A stretch of 64,000 nt of DNA, from NCBI GenBank assembly GCA_900073065.1, contig FJOG01000050.1, positions 129,767-193,766 of the forward strand, read 5' to 3'. The position numbers and the translations under genes were made by a program. Under the pieces are notes generated by a model. The model ran no database searches. It was not told the origin of the DNA and saw only the letters and a list, made by a program, of their open reading frames with translations. Shown piece by piece: positions 49,560 through 60,959 of this stretch. Origin of the DNA: Phialocephala subalpina (taxonomy: Eukaryota; Ascomycota; Leotiomycetes; Helotiales; Mollisiaceae). The stretch's first letter is position 1. Each line of letters begins with the position of its first letter.

Positions 49560-51029
49560 ATGGCAGCAGCAATGACGGCGCGAAACAAGCAATGCTTCGC
49601 CTTAGTGTTAGCGGTTGCGACATTGACGATAATCTGGACAATGAGATTCCTAGGTCCCAATCACCACGTTATCACAGGCAAGATAATACCGTACGCCAAA
49701 GCTGCCTACTCGCACATTTCTCCGCAGCAGACTATTAGGACAGTCGATCTCTCCAGGTTACAGAAGCATGTCAAGACAGAGGACTTCAGCTACGCACACC
49801 GAACGATACGAACGAAACTCTTCACCGGCGAGCGGCCAACCCTCACAAAGATCAATGAACCTCTCTTTGGTACCCCGCTGAGGATGTCTCAGGATGATCT
49901 TGAAGGTATACCCCTCCTCGAACTCGAACCCATCGAACTCGCCGTTCCTCGATCTCCAGTTGCCGATACAAGCATAATGTCCTTCTCCATCGCCACGGGT
50001 GTCGACCGCCTCGAACGCGCAGACCAGCTCCTTCACTGGCTCCCAAACACTGGCGCGCAGCTACACGTTCTCTCTCCTCCTTCTGACGACGCATTGACGG
50101 TCGAGCACAAGCTCCGCGAGCAAGGTCTGAACCTCACGATCCACAACTCGGACCTGCCATTCCCGAAGGCATACTTCTACGGTCTCAAGGAACTTTATCA
50201 GGCAAGAACACCGAATACACAATGGCTGGTGCTGATGGACGACGATACTTTCATTCCTTCCCTGCCCTACCTCGTCGATCATCTGAACACGAATTACGAT
50301 GCTACAAAGGAAGTCATGGTGGCGGCGGTATCCGATAACATCGATCAAGTCAAGACATTCGGTCTTATACCTTTCGGCGGCGGTGGAATATTCTTCTCTG
50401 TCCCGCTTGCAGCAGCATTGGTCCAGGACAAAATTTGGGATAAGTGCATGGCCATAGATCTCAACCAAGGCGACGGCATCGTCAACGACTGCCTAAACCA
50501 CTACTCCGCCACCCGCCCCTCCTTTGACCCAGGACTCAATCAAATGGACTTCAGCGGCGACGCAGGCGGGTACTTTGAGTCTGGTCGTCGAATGCTGACC
50601 ATACATCACTGGAAGACATGGTACCATGTCGATATGCCAATGGCGGCAAACATTTCCAAAGCCTGCGGGTTTGAATGTGTGTTCCAGCGTTTCCAATTCG
50701 ACGACAACATCGTCCTCTCGAACGGCTACTCGATTGTCGAATACCCGAAGGGAATTGAAGACGAAGATGCGGATGGGAATAAGTTGGTGGATCTTGGTAA
50801 GGTGGAGTTGACGTGGGCGGGGTCGAAGGGGCAGTATGAACATCATATTGGGCCGTTGAGGGATAGGTTGGGGAAGGAGGAGAAGAAGACCATGCGGTTG
50901 GTGGAGACGGAGGTATTGCCTGGGAAAGGGGTGCGGCAGACGTATGTTGAGCGTGTTGAAGATACGGAATCGGTGGAGAATGCCTTTAAGATGGACAGAG
51001 TGGTCGAGCTGCTGTGGTTGAATCCCTGA
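49560..51029 (+). CDS. Type II Golgi glycosyltransferase, GT31/Fringe-like
   Basis: Single-exon 489-aa protein. The start at 49560 (MAAAMTARNK) is followed by a signal-anchor helix at about residues 12-31 (QCFALVLAVATLTIIWTMRF), giving type II topology in the Golgi. The catalytic domain starts near residue 135 (SIATGVDRLERADQLLHWLP). The metal- and nucleotide-sugar-binding DxD triplet is Asp227-Asp229 in WLVLMDDDTF. The acceptor-side glycine-rich motif is PFGGGGIFFS, followed by CLNHYSATR and the family segment around FSGDAGGYFESGRRMLTIHH. This arrangement is that of fungal Fringe-like (DUF604-type) transferases; the transferred sugar and acceptor are unknown. The frame is fully open, with no lesion. 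Confidence 0.88.
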   Translation: MAAAMTARNKQCFALVLAVATLTIIWTMRFLGPNHHVITGKIIPYAKAAYSHISPQQTIRTVDLSRLQKHVKTEDFSYAHRTIRTKLFTGERPTLTKINEPLFGTPLRMSQDDLEGIPLLELEPIELAVPRSPVADTSIMSFSIATGVDRLERADQLLHWLPNTGAQLHVLSPPSDDALTVEHKLREQGLNLTIHNSDLPFPKAYFYGLKELYQARTPNTQWLVLMDDDTFIPSLPYLVDHLNTNYDATKEVMVAAVSDNIDQVKTFGLIPFGGGGIFFSVPLAAALVQDKIWDKCMAIDLNQGDGIVNDCLNHYSATRPSFDPGLNQMDFSGDAGGYFESGRRMLTIHHWKTWYHVDMPMAANISKACGFECVFQRFQFDDNIVLSNGYSIVEYPKGIEDEDADGNKLVDLGKVELTWAGSKGQYEHHIGPLRDRLGKEEKKTMRLVETEVLPGKGVRQTYVERVEDTESVENAFKMDRVVELLWLNP

Positions 51030-52024
51030 AGGCAGTGGTTGGGTATTGTCACGGGAGAGAGCTCGAGGAGTTTGGAAATAAGATGGCTGGGCTAAGGGTA
51101 ATGGATGGCATAGGTTTGTGCTGCTCGAATCGTGCATACGGAAGGCGTCTGAACATTTGCATGGAAGGGTAGGAACTTGGCTTTTGCAATCACGGTTGGG
51201 AGAAAGGGAAAATCATACCAGGCGCAGGCGTGTGGAGTTCTGGCTAGAGCACACCAAATATCACGAATGTTCGACTTACTTTACCGTCCTAGGGAGTCTT
51301 CGTGTGTGATACTGCATTTGAAAAAGGGGGTTGAGACAGGAGATTCCCGGGAGCGAGAGAAGATGTCTCACATCGCTGCCGTGAACTTCCCTGCCATATA
51401 TACTTCGTTCATTCCATGTTTTCCCACTTGTGGTTTCCAAGTACTTTCCGTCTTGGAAATTCGTGATTGGCAAGTGCCACAAGATGAGGTAATATCTTAC
51501 ATGTGAGATAGGTACAGATCAATGGATTATATCAACGTCAAATTGCCCGTAACTCACTTTTCAAGGAAGCAGAAGAGTTCTTCTATGGAATCTGAATGGG
51601 TCAAGTAAGAGGTTTGGGGGCACGAGCAACGCGTGCTGCGAAAGAGGCCATAAATGGCAGTGGAAAACGTGGTCGGAAGTGTAAGAGTGCTGCACAAGAG
51701 GCAGATGAGCCAGAGCCAGGAGTGACACTGATGATCGAAGGGCCAGAGCTATGGAGAGCACCAGTGGCGCGGATGTACTAAAGCGCAGGTTGCGGAGAAC
51801 CAAATGCTGCAAGAAGAATAGAAAATGATTGCTCTGTTTTTCAGTTCGAATGGTGCTCTGAGGCCTTCCTTTTGGGCTTCTCAGCAGCCGTTTTTGTCAT
51901 ACACCTTCAAGCACACGGAAAATTGTCATCGTGTGCAGTCGCTTGCAAACTCGGTTTCGCTCTGTTTCACCCAAAAATATTGTACCATCCCGGCCATTTT
52001 TGGCGCTCACACTGGGGCTCTTTT
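51030..52024. other. Intergenic, no supported gene
   Basis: Convergent 3' regions of the glycosyltransferase and the GATA-domain gene. No recognisable gene or repeat. Confidence 0.5.
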
Positions 52025-53834
52025 TCATTCAGCAACCTCCAGTGCCTTTCCACCGTCCATATAATGAACCAACACAGCATCACCTGGCACCGGCACCCAC
52101 TCAGTGTCAATATGGCCAAACCAGTCAACCGAAACATTAACGCCGAGCTTCCTGTTGTTCCTCGTCAACTTAGCGTAATCTACTAAAGTCAGTACAAGAG
52201 CAGATGAGGTGGAAAAGAGACACGCACGTAAACCACAAGCGTTACAAAGCGTCCTCGCGCCGTCGGGGCCACGACGCCATTCATTAGTCACTGCACGATT
52301 GCAGCTGTGACAGCGGCCGGGAGGAGCTGCTCGATCTCGCCTATGTAGTTGAATACACCTAACGTTCTTAAAAACCTCATATGTTGTTGTACTATCTTTT
52401 GGGCGCTTTGTTGAATCTCGATCAAACATCCGTTTCTTGATGCCATCGTTGTCAGAATTTATTTCCTCCAGTTTGCGCTTCTTGTTCGCTCCATCGAACC
52501 AAACGGTGCATTTAAGACTAACTCAAGTCATTTTCAGCTTCTTATTGGAAGTTATTTGGGAGCTACCATTTCCTTCCACCCCATTGAACTGCGGCTGTGT
52601 TTGTGGAGCCACATTGTGGCATAGGGCAAGTGGTAGGTGAAAGCGGTCGGTCTACAATAATGGCCATAAGGATACTCATGCCAGGTAGGAGGGGTATGGA
52701 GTCATCGCCAGTTAGAACGTGTTTGCTGTTTTTGCTGTTCGACAGTTCGTAGTTCCCAGCGATAACCTCTCCATGGCAAGGGCTGTTTGCAAACTTCATC
52801 CGGATAATCCCTTCGAGCTCCGAGAATGAGTATTCGGAAGGAACCGGGAAAATGCGGCCCAATGCATCTTCGACTTTGACTGGTACTTGATACCACGTGA
52901 AGCGAGGGTCAGGACCAGTTAGAGAGGAGCGAATTTCTAACACGATGGCGTAGATCTGCTCTGTGGTACTGCTTTGAGCGCATTAGTGAGTGAGGTCTAA
53001 TCAAACACGAAAGAATGCTAATCTTTACCGGACGTTGGATAAAATGTTGATTACGGGCATCCAGAATGTGCTAAGATCTCCCCGGACAGCTCCAAGTACC
53101 TTTTCTAATAAGGAGGTATTGTGACGCACTGCTATGGTCTGTGATTCTATATCAGCGGTAGCCTCGATAATCTTCGAGGCTGTGCTATCAACAGCACCTC
53201 GAAGGTGATAGAGATGGCATTCTAATTTCTGTGTGTTGGAAGAGATCTCGTCTCGGATCTTTTGGAGGTGCGACTCGATATCTTGCTTATCGACCGAAGC
53301 GCTAGCTTTTGTGGCATCGATCGCATCTTGGGTGGCTCGTAGATGTGACTGTATATCCAGCTTGTCGCTAGAAGCCTGCTCCGAAGCAAGACTTAAGAGA
53401 TCTAGCTGATATTCGGCTAGGAGGATGTTGATTGTCCCGATGTGTGTATCGAGATAATGCTGCAGCTTGTAGACGTCGTCCTTCATTCTAAGCCACTGTA
53501 TCTTGCGCGTGGTATTTTGCATGATCCTCCTGCGTTTAGGAGGATGCGAGCCTAGGCTCTTGTCATATTTGTTGACCTTCAAGATAAATTCGTCGAGTGG
53601 AATTCGGCAGGCTAGGGCAATCGATTTGAGCTCGATAAGCTTCGAGGAGGGAGTGTTGCCCCTCCTGGCCTGCAGGTTGTCGATATGCTGAAGTGCAACT
53701 TCAAGGCCCTTGAGCTGACGTAGAAGCTCTTGAAATTCTGATCGTGATCCTCCGGAATCCTTTAGGCTTGAGCAGACTTCAGTAATCAGATTGATGGCTG
53801 TGAAACAATCTCCAGCTGACCAGCCAAACGACAT
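52025..53834 (-). CDS. NLR-type N-terminal domain + ubiquitin-like domain + GATA zinc finger
   Basis: Predicted 550-aa protein from four exons: 53029-53834, 52567-52968, 52228-52517 and 52025-52179, all in phase. Residues 1-110 (MSFGWSAGDCFTAINLITEV, then GGSRSEFQELLRQLKGLEVA) match the helical N-terminal domain often found at the front of fungal STAND/NLR proteins. Residues 130-260 are helical with repeated QSHL/ESHL heptad-like units. Residues 292-376 resemble the fungal ubiquitin-like domain (VPVKVEDALGRIFPVPSEYS, then NYELSNSKNS). C383, C388, C403 and C406 form a C-x4-C-x14-C-x2-C ribbon. KKRKLEE and KKRMFDRD are nuclear-signal-like. Residues 472-497 are a GATA finger, C-x2-C-x18-C-x2-C (CHSCNRAVTNEWRRGPDG and CNAC), split from its basic tail YAKLTRNNRK by an intron. 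The N-terminus-plus-Ubl layout is common in fungi; the added GATA finger links it to DNA binding. Function unknown. Confidence 0.85.
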
Positions 53835-55379
53835 GTTGTGTGTGCACTGAAGACGGATGTTTTTAGTCGAAGAGAGGGAAACGGGAGCAGAGAGGACGGA
53901 AAGTGAAACGATGGAGATGGAGAAAGGTACGACGCTGCGAATTCTAAGTCAAACACCAGAGGCTGCTGAGCGATATGCATGCACAGCCCTGTTCTCCGTC
54001 AACCAGCCACTTGGAAGATGGCACCTGATGTCTTGATTCTCGGTAGGGTTGGAGATGCCTGGCAAGAACGAAATCATTGAGACAATAAGTCCTAGCCTGT
54101 GAACATAACTGCTGATTAGTAGCGGAGGAGTCGAGTTCTTCATTCATTGTGAAGCATTGTGATGTTTAACCCACCCGGCTCAATTCTGTGCCTGGCGCTA
54201 ATGTCCGAATCCTCAGGCATCAATACCTAGTTCACGTGACACTATTAGAGCTGGTGTCCTACAAACCATGAGAACATGAGCCTTTGGTCGAAGTGGGCGA
54301 TGGTTAACTATCTGAGCGTTGTTTAGAAACATCTTGCGTTGTTTGAATAGTTGAGATATGTTTTGTATTAAGTTAAGTTAATTTCTATAGGAGAAAGAAA
54401 TTTATCGCGCGAATAGATATTCGGAGAGTTTCGGTCATTAAGTTCATTCAGGCCCAGGAACATTCTCGTTAGATGAGACCAAAGACTTCCTTATTTAGTC
54501 CCAGCTTGTTAATCAATTTGTGAAATGCAGTTGAAGTTCAAGTCAGTTAATCATCAGTCAAATACCTACCTTCTCCGACGTTCGTGGTGGCTGAACACCT
54601 CAGTACGAACTTGCACGTTCATCCTTCAGCGAGTGGTCGATTTGCCCAAGGTGACAGGTCACTTTGCACTTTTAGTTGCGATGCACAACAAAAGTTATTC
54701 GTTACACAGGTCGGGTGGAATATGAGGATTTGTTCCGATCGGTCCTGACTGAAGCTCTCCCTCTCATTAGATCCCGGAGACAGAAATGAAAACACGCGCT
54801 TGGAAATCGAAGACTCGGTAAGAATACCCTCTCTGAGAGGTCAGAAAAAAAACGACCTAGGACACTCGGCACTCGCTCCAGCTTTCGAGGTAATATCCAT
54901 CACGTGCTATCCACGTGCCCATCCTACTTCAGCTTCATTCACAGAAACACGAACCACGGACATGGAAACACACAAAAACACCGATTTGTGCGCATACAAA
55001 GCAATCTGGAGACTCCAGCTCAAAAGTTGGTCACCAACGCGTTGTTGTTTTGGAACGCGTGATGATTTTGGTGCAGTTGCCGAGCTAAGCCGAAGTCCGA
55101 AATCTTTTTAGCCCTCACTTGCTCCCTCCTCAACATCAATCCAACCTCCATCATTTATCGCGGCAACGACATCGCAAGTCGGCGGTTCGAGGAGATGAGG
55201 TTGATACAAGCTCAGTCATACTCCACATCTCCTCTGGGAGGCGAACTGATTGATGGAGAAACTTTCTGACCCCATGGAGCTTTTGCATCTGCAAGTGGAG
55301 ATGGAGGCTTCCGAAATCCACCCCCGAGTTTGCCTCGAAATCACCTGTTTATATCCACTTCCTTCAACAGGCAGCAGCG
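53835..55379. other. Intergenic, no supported gene
   Basis: About 1.5 kb, no recognisable gene. Two CACGTG-type sites (about 54232 and 54900) and a short A-run are all that stands out. Confidence 0.45.
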
Positions 55380-55970
55380 GTCCCTGCAGAAAATACAGTC
55401 CAGTGACTGTTGATATTCTCGTTTCAAGGGTCCAAGCTAATGACGGTGTGGCGTGGGTGGTACCACCTTTCGAAGAGCCCCATAGATGTTGAGGCGCAAT
55501 CCAATCGCGACAACACTCTTGGTATGGAGATGAGTCTGATCCCATGGGGAGGATGGGTACGGAGAGACTCTCGGTGCTGAGATGGAGACGATGGAGACGA
55601 TGGAGACATTGAGTATTGGGGATGCGGTGAGGAGAGGGGAGACTCCAGGGAGGGGGTGGAGAACAAAATGTCTTTGGAAATCAATCTTTGGGCTTCAATT
55701 CACAACTCTCAGTACGCCTAAGCAGTCCCTGCAGCTTCGAAGTCCAGCGACTGTGAAAATTCTCGTTTCAAGCATTTTCAGGGGCCTACTAATGACTGCA
55801 CATGACGGTAGTGGCGTATGTGTCAACGGCAGTGGTACCACCTTTTCTCCAACCCCATACATTATTCCCTGGGAACCAATTACGATGCGGACAATCAAAG
55901 TATCGTGTCGCACGGGTCAACTCTCGGTGCGTTGTACCTGCTGCATGGAGACAGCGACGTTGCATGGGGG
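55380..55970. repeat. Imperfect ~340-bp tandem duplication
   Basis: A segment from about 55380 recurs from about 55722. Shared landmarks in the same order are gtccctgcag, agtccag(t/c)gactgt, attctcgtttcaag, ctaatgac, ggtaccaccttt and actctcggtgc. Copies differ by substitutions and indels. Neither copy contains an intact long frame; the right copy has a 64-codon frame (GSTLGALYLLHGDSDVAWG). Perhaps a duplicated gene fragment; family not recognised. Confidence 0.6.
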
Positions 55971-56217
55971 AAGACCACGGGGAGGCCTTCTGCCTGGGTA
56001 CCGGCACGCTGAAGAAAGGGGGGAAGAGGAGACAACTAATTGAAGATATGGAACGAAATGGGATGATGTTCTAGAATCTCCATCACGCTGCATTGGATAT
56101 GTCTCATCACCTGTCATTCTTAACCATGAAGCTATATATTCCCAGGTAAGTACAGTACGTGTTGCCTTCTTTCTATTTTCAGATCATACAACATCTAACA
56201 ACAATAAATCAATACAG

Positions 56218-58115
56218 ATGTGGCATACTGGCAACATCTATCTTATTACGGCCATCGCGGTCATTGGCGGTGGTCTCTTCGGTTTCGATATCGCGTCTAT
56301 GAGCGCGATTATCAGTACACAGCCATACTTATGTTACTTCAACCAAGGTCCAGATGGACCCGGCTATAACGATGTCACAACATGTTCTGGTCCTCATTCC
56401 AGCGTTCAAGGTGGTATCACAGCTTCGATGGCTGGTGGCTCTTGGCTCGGCGCACTTCTCTCTGGCATCATTTCTGATAGACTCGGGAGGAAGAGCGCGA
56501 TTCAAGTCGGCTCAGTCATTTGGTGTGTGGGATCAATCCTGGTCTGCGCTTCGCAGAACATCGGCATGTTGATCGTCGGTCGTGTTATAAACGGTATTTC
56601 CGTCGGTGTAAGTGCCTTTCTTCCCTCTCGCATCTCTTCATCATGCTAACGTCCTGAATAGATCTGCTCAGCACAAGTCCCAGTCTACCTCTCCGAGCTT
56701 GCTCCACCCAGCAAAAGAGGACGTCTCGTCGGAACACAACAATGGGCCATCACGTGGGGAATCATGATAATGTTCTACATTTGTTATGGTTGCTCATTCA
56801 TCAACGGCACAGCTGCATTCAGAGTTCCTTGGGGTCTTCAAATGATCCCGGCTATTCTCCTCTTCTTCGGACTTCTAATTCTTCCAGAATCGCCTCGATG
56901 GCTGGCTAAGCACGACAGATGGGACGAGTCTCTTGCTATCTTGGCCTTAGTCCATGCAAAGGGTGATGAGCACAACCTATTTGTCGCAAGAGAGATGCAG
57001 GAAATTAGAGATGATGTCGAGTTCTATCGGAAGAACGCAGATGTTACATGGATGGAGCTGTTCAAGCCAGGCATGCTCAACAGGGTTCACATCGGAGCCT
57101 TCACACAAGTATGTCTCACTCCCTTTTCCCACCTCGCCTCACTTCCTCTCTCGTATTTTGACCACAACTAACATTCAACAGATATGGGCACAACTCACAG
57201 GCATGAACGTAATGATGTACTACATCACTTATGTTTTCTCCATGGCCGGTCTCACAGGAAACAACATGCTTGTCTCCTCCTCAATTCAATACGTAATCAA
57301 CGTCGTCACAACAATCCCCGCCCTAATCTGGGCCGATCGCTGGGGCCGTCGACCCATGTTCCTTTGGGGCGCACTTTTCATGATGATCTGGCTATTCATC
57401 AACGCTGGTGTCATGGCTATGTACGGACATGCTGCTCCAGCTGGTGGATTGAACGGTATCGCGGCCGAGAGTTGGGTCATGAGCGGGAAACCTGCGAAGG
57501 TGGTTATTGCGATGAGTTATCTTTTCGTCGCAACTTATGCGCCAACTTGGGGACCAGCGGGATGGATTTATCCTCCTGAGTTGTATCCTTTGAGAGTCAG
57601 AGGAAAAGCAGTGGCACTTTCGACGTCCGCAAACGTAAGTTCCAACTTTCTCATCTGTCACATGATCGACAGATATTGACAAGATACAGTGGGCATTCAA
57701 CTTCGCACTCGGCTACTTCGTCCCCCCAGCATTCGAAAACATCCAATGGAAAGTCTACATCCTATTCGGCGTCTTCTGCGCAGCAATGTTCATCCACGTC
57801 TTCTTCATGTTCCCCGAAACAGCCGGCAAATCACTTGAAGAAGTCGAAGCTATGTTCACTAATCCAAAAGGTATCAAGTGGATCGGGACTCCGGCTTGGA
57901 GAACTCATGTTGTGAAGCGGGGTCTTGAACAGAGGGTGTTTGAGGATAAGAATGCAATGGGAGAGAAGGGGGTTGTTCATAACGAGCATGAGAGGAGTAG
58001 TGATGAGGAGATGGCGGGGCACAACGGGAACGGGGCTGCGAATGGAAGTCAGACGGGCTCCGGAGAGGGGGTATTGTTGCCGGAACAGGCAGCGCTCAAG
58101 GAGCAGCGGGTGTAA
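56218..58115 (+). CDS. MFS sugar transporter (sugar porter family)
   Basis: Predicted 571-aa plasma-membrane hexose-type transporter with 12 helices. Four exons: 56218-56607, 56662-57108, 57182-57634 and 57690-58115, all phase 0. Sugar-porter signatures appear in order: GGGLFGFDIASMS in helix 1; SDRLGRKSA after helix 2; GRVINGISVG; PVYLSELAPPSKRGRLVG; LPESPRWLAKHDR at the end of the first half; QLTGMNVMMYY in helix 7; ADRWGRRPM; PPELYPLRVRGKAVA; and PETAGKSLEEVE closing the last helix. The N-terminus is short (7 residues before helix 1) but usual for such fungal porters. The C-terminal tail of about 80 residues is hydrophilic and Glu/Asn/Gly-rich. The substrate is probably a mono- or disaccharide; not determinable here. 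Confidence 0.93.
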
Positions 58116-58521
58116 ATCATCCGCTGATCAAGCCAGCCTGTTCGCGGAGTGCAATGATATAAGATGAGGGGGTGATGAGAGTGGAGAGAAGGTGTTGCAT
58201 TGCTGGAGTTGGAGTTGTCGGCAGCTTTGCTGACTGTGATCCATTGCCTACGCTCATGGATGTAATGTTATGGCGGGAGTCTCAATTCAAATAATCTAAT
58301 GAGTAACGAGTTACGAGAAACATGATTACTTCTTATGCATGTATTGGTTGCCTTTTTTTCGGCCAGGTATGCTTACTCTTGCCTCAGCCATCAACACGTC
58401 CATGCTTTCTCTTGCTCGTTTAGCTTCCAGCCTCTCCTTTATGTCCTAGTCTGTCTTCTCGACCAAGTGGCCCTCCGCTCGCTTCTCAATTTAGTACTTC
58501 TAAAGGTTCATGCCCTCAAGC
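58116..58521. other. Intergenic between convergent genes
   Basis: 3' regions of the transporter and the GMC pseudogene. Nothing recognised. Confidence 0.5.
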
Positions 58522-60330
58522 TTATGAATCCTTCAAGATGTGATGTGCAATCTTCTCTGCTAAGGCATCTGGTTATATTCACAGATTAGTATCTCTGCTT
58601 TGAGTCATCAAACAGCGTTCAAAGAACCCAACTCACAGATAGTACTCTGAGGATGTCCCGGCGGCAGCAACGAAACGTCGAAGCGTCCACCACTCTCAAA
58701 TTATTGACCACAATAACCCTCGCCCTGCTATCCGTAACAGCCATCTCATCCTCTACCTTCCCCATCTTACAAGTACAACTAGCATGATAAACCGTCCGCA
58801 CATGCCCTCTCGCCCACTCCAGGATCTGCTCATCTGTACTAACATTCTTTCCCGGCAACACTTCCTCTCCAACCAAAATTCCTTTCATAACGTCTGAGGC
58901 CCAGAACTCTCGTGCGCGTTTGATGGCTATCACGGCGGTTTCAAGATTGGTGGCGTTGGTGAGCCAGCCTACGTTGATGATTGGTGGATCGTCAATGCTG
59001 GGAGAGGATACAGAGATGTTGCCTCGAGATAGGGGGTCGATGAGTGCTGGCTCTAGGGTCCCGTATGTAATGTTTGAAGCTAGGTATGTGCTTGAATTGA
59101 AGCTGAGGACTACGTACTCGAAGTCTAGCCAGTCCGCTGGGAAAGTGGCAAGGTCTGCCTTCGCCTCGGAACTCAGATTGGAATAGTAATTCTGAGGCGG
59201 CTTTTCCCCAGCCGAGATAATCCGCATTGTTGCTCGTCAAGATGCCTGTCTTGTTCAGATTATATTCAAGGGCTGCTTCATTCGCTCGAGCTGGGTTCTC
59301 GAGCACGGAGGTAGTTTCGACGTTGATTTGGTGAATGACGGGGAATAAGATGTGATCTCACATATTCTGTCCGACGCTTGGACGATCAGCTATAACGGTA
59401 ATGTTGTGTTTCTCCAGTTCGGCTTTTGGTCCGATGCCGCTGACCGTAAGCAGTTGTGGGGATTGGAAAGCACCGGCGGAGATGATTACTTCTTTTGTGG
59501 CGTTCAGGAGGTGTAAAAATCCGTTACTCTTTACAAGAACTCCCGTGGCGGTCTTGTTCGTATTGAAGATGATCTTGCCTCCTAGAGTGTGGATGTGCAC
59601 TGCTAGATTTGGAAATAGCTCGTTGCGAGCAAAAGCATCGTCGAGAAAGCTGGCCTCGCTTGATGACCTGGTTTGGTCATCTGGTCGTATTGTCTAGGGG
59701 CAGTATTGGCTTCCTATCAGCTGCCCGCTGGAGAAATTTTCAATGGCAGAGATTCTGATGGTGCGGAAACCGAGTTGCCCCCGGGACGAGAATGGAGCTG
59801 CATAATTTGGAAACGAGACGTGGAGTAGGCCTTCGGTGGAACTGAGATCGGAGCTGGTTGACGGGACAAAAGCACTCGCAGCACGTATCCGGGCGTTTGG
59901 CGCTGTGTATTTGACGCTCTTTTCGAAGAAGGGTAAGAGATTGGTGAAGTTCCAACGCTCATCCCCAACTGCGTCAGCCCAGGCGTGGTAGGAACCAACT
60001 GTCCTGCGTTGATACGGCATTTCATTGAGGGCAGAACTTCCTCCGAGCGTTTTTCCTCGAGTATATGAGACTGTGTTGTTGTGCAACTGTGGTTGAGATT
60101 CGGTCATGAAGTTCCAGTTTGTCAACGGCCGGTGATGTTGGGTGTGTAGTAGCTAGGAACGAGCGTCTGGTTGCCGTTTTCTTGTTGGTAAAAACCTCCT
60201 GCTTCGACAACAGCTACCGATGATGTGCGGTTTTTTGCGAGTCAAAAAGCCAGTGCGAGGCCTGCGGTGCCGCCGCCCGCAATGTCATCTGTGTTCTCGG
60301 TCAACACTTTCTCCCTTTGGATATATAGTT
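58522..60330 (-). pseudogene. GMC oxidoreductase pseudogene
   Basis: Second GMC-family flavoenzyme, decayed. The minus strand reads IAGGGTAGLALAF (FAD dinucleotide site, already damaged and followed by a stop), AVVEAGGFYQQENGNQTL, YTRGKTLGGSSALNEMPYQR, NAPNARIRAASAF, RSSSEASFLDDAFARNELFP, the GMC signature GAFQSPQLLTVSGIGPKAEL, then YHASCTCKMG and, after a 1-base frame change near 58670, LLPPGHPQSTI. A last intron joins YALAEKIAHHILKDS, ending at 58522. Lesions: TAG at 59694-59696, TGA at 59358-59360 (where relatives have Trp, fitting a G-to-A change), an extra G in the run at 59206-59209, and the frameshift near 58670. In life it would have been an aryl-alcohol-oxidase-like enzyme. It is not the same copy as the intact gene at 38581. 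Confidence 0.85.
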
Positions 60331-60959
60331 GCTTCTGAGGTGTCTTACAACCATAACTTGCATTTCTTTCGGGGATGCCGAAGTTGCTCGATTATATGGG
60401 ACTTTCAAAGGTAGACGCTGAGACTTCAAGTACGAAAAGGATTGGCAAGCTTACCTAAAATCGAATGGAAGATGAAAATGACATGTTCACCACTTTATCA
60501 ACCTCGACAAATCCGAAGTTGGGAAAGGACGGAGAAAGAAAAGCGAGAAAAGTGCGTCGATAGTCTAGGTCATATTTCTATTTGGAATTGATTAACTGCC
60601 GGACTCGACGATGTCAGCAGCTATAAGATCTTACCAAAAATGTCTGTTGATCTTAGATCGTGGAAAATGCGGGTCGGATCGTCATGTCTCCTCCGAAAAT
60701 CAGTTGGGCATTGCCAGAGGGGGATAAAGTCCGAGCAAGAACATTTTCAAAAGCCTAAGGGAAACTATGGAATCATGGTCACCGTTTCTCGCAATTGGAA
60801 AGTGGGTTTGGGAAAAGGAGGAGCGGGGTCGAAGCGAGACTAACCGAGCAAATGTCTTCATTGAAAATGGACTCTGTCAATTCAATCTTTGAAACCAATA
60901 TCTTCATTTCCATACGATCGCAAATTCCCAATGTAAGTTCATTGAAGCCTTTCGTCAAC
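60331..60959. other. Intergenic, no supported gene
   Basis: Region between the GMC pseudogene and the membrane-protein gene, both on the minus strand. No recognisable gene. Confidence 0.5.

Noticed and set aside
50493..51137. 214-codon minus-strand frame
   Set aside because: It is antisense to the glycosyltransferase; composition follows from its codon bias.
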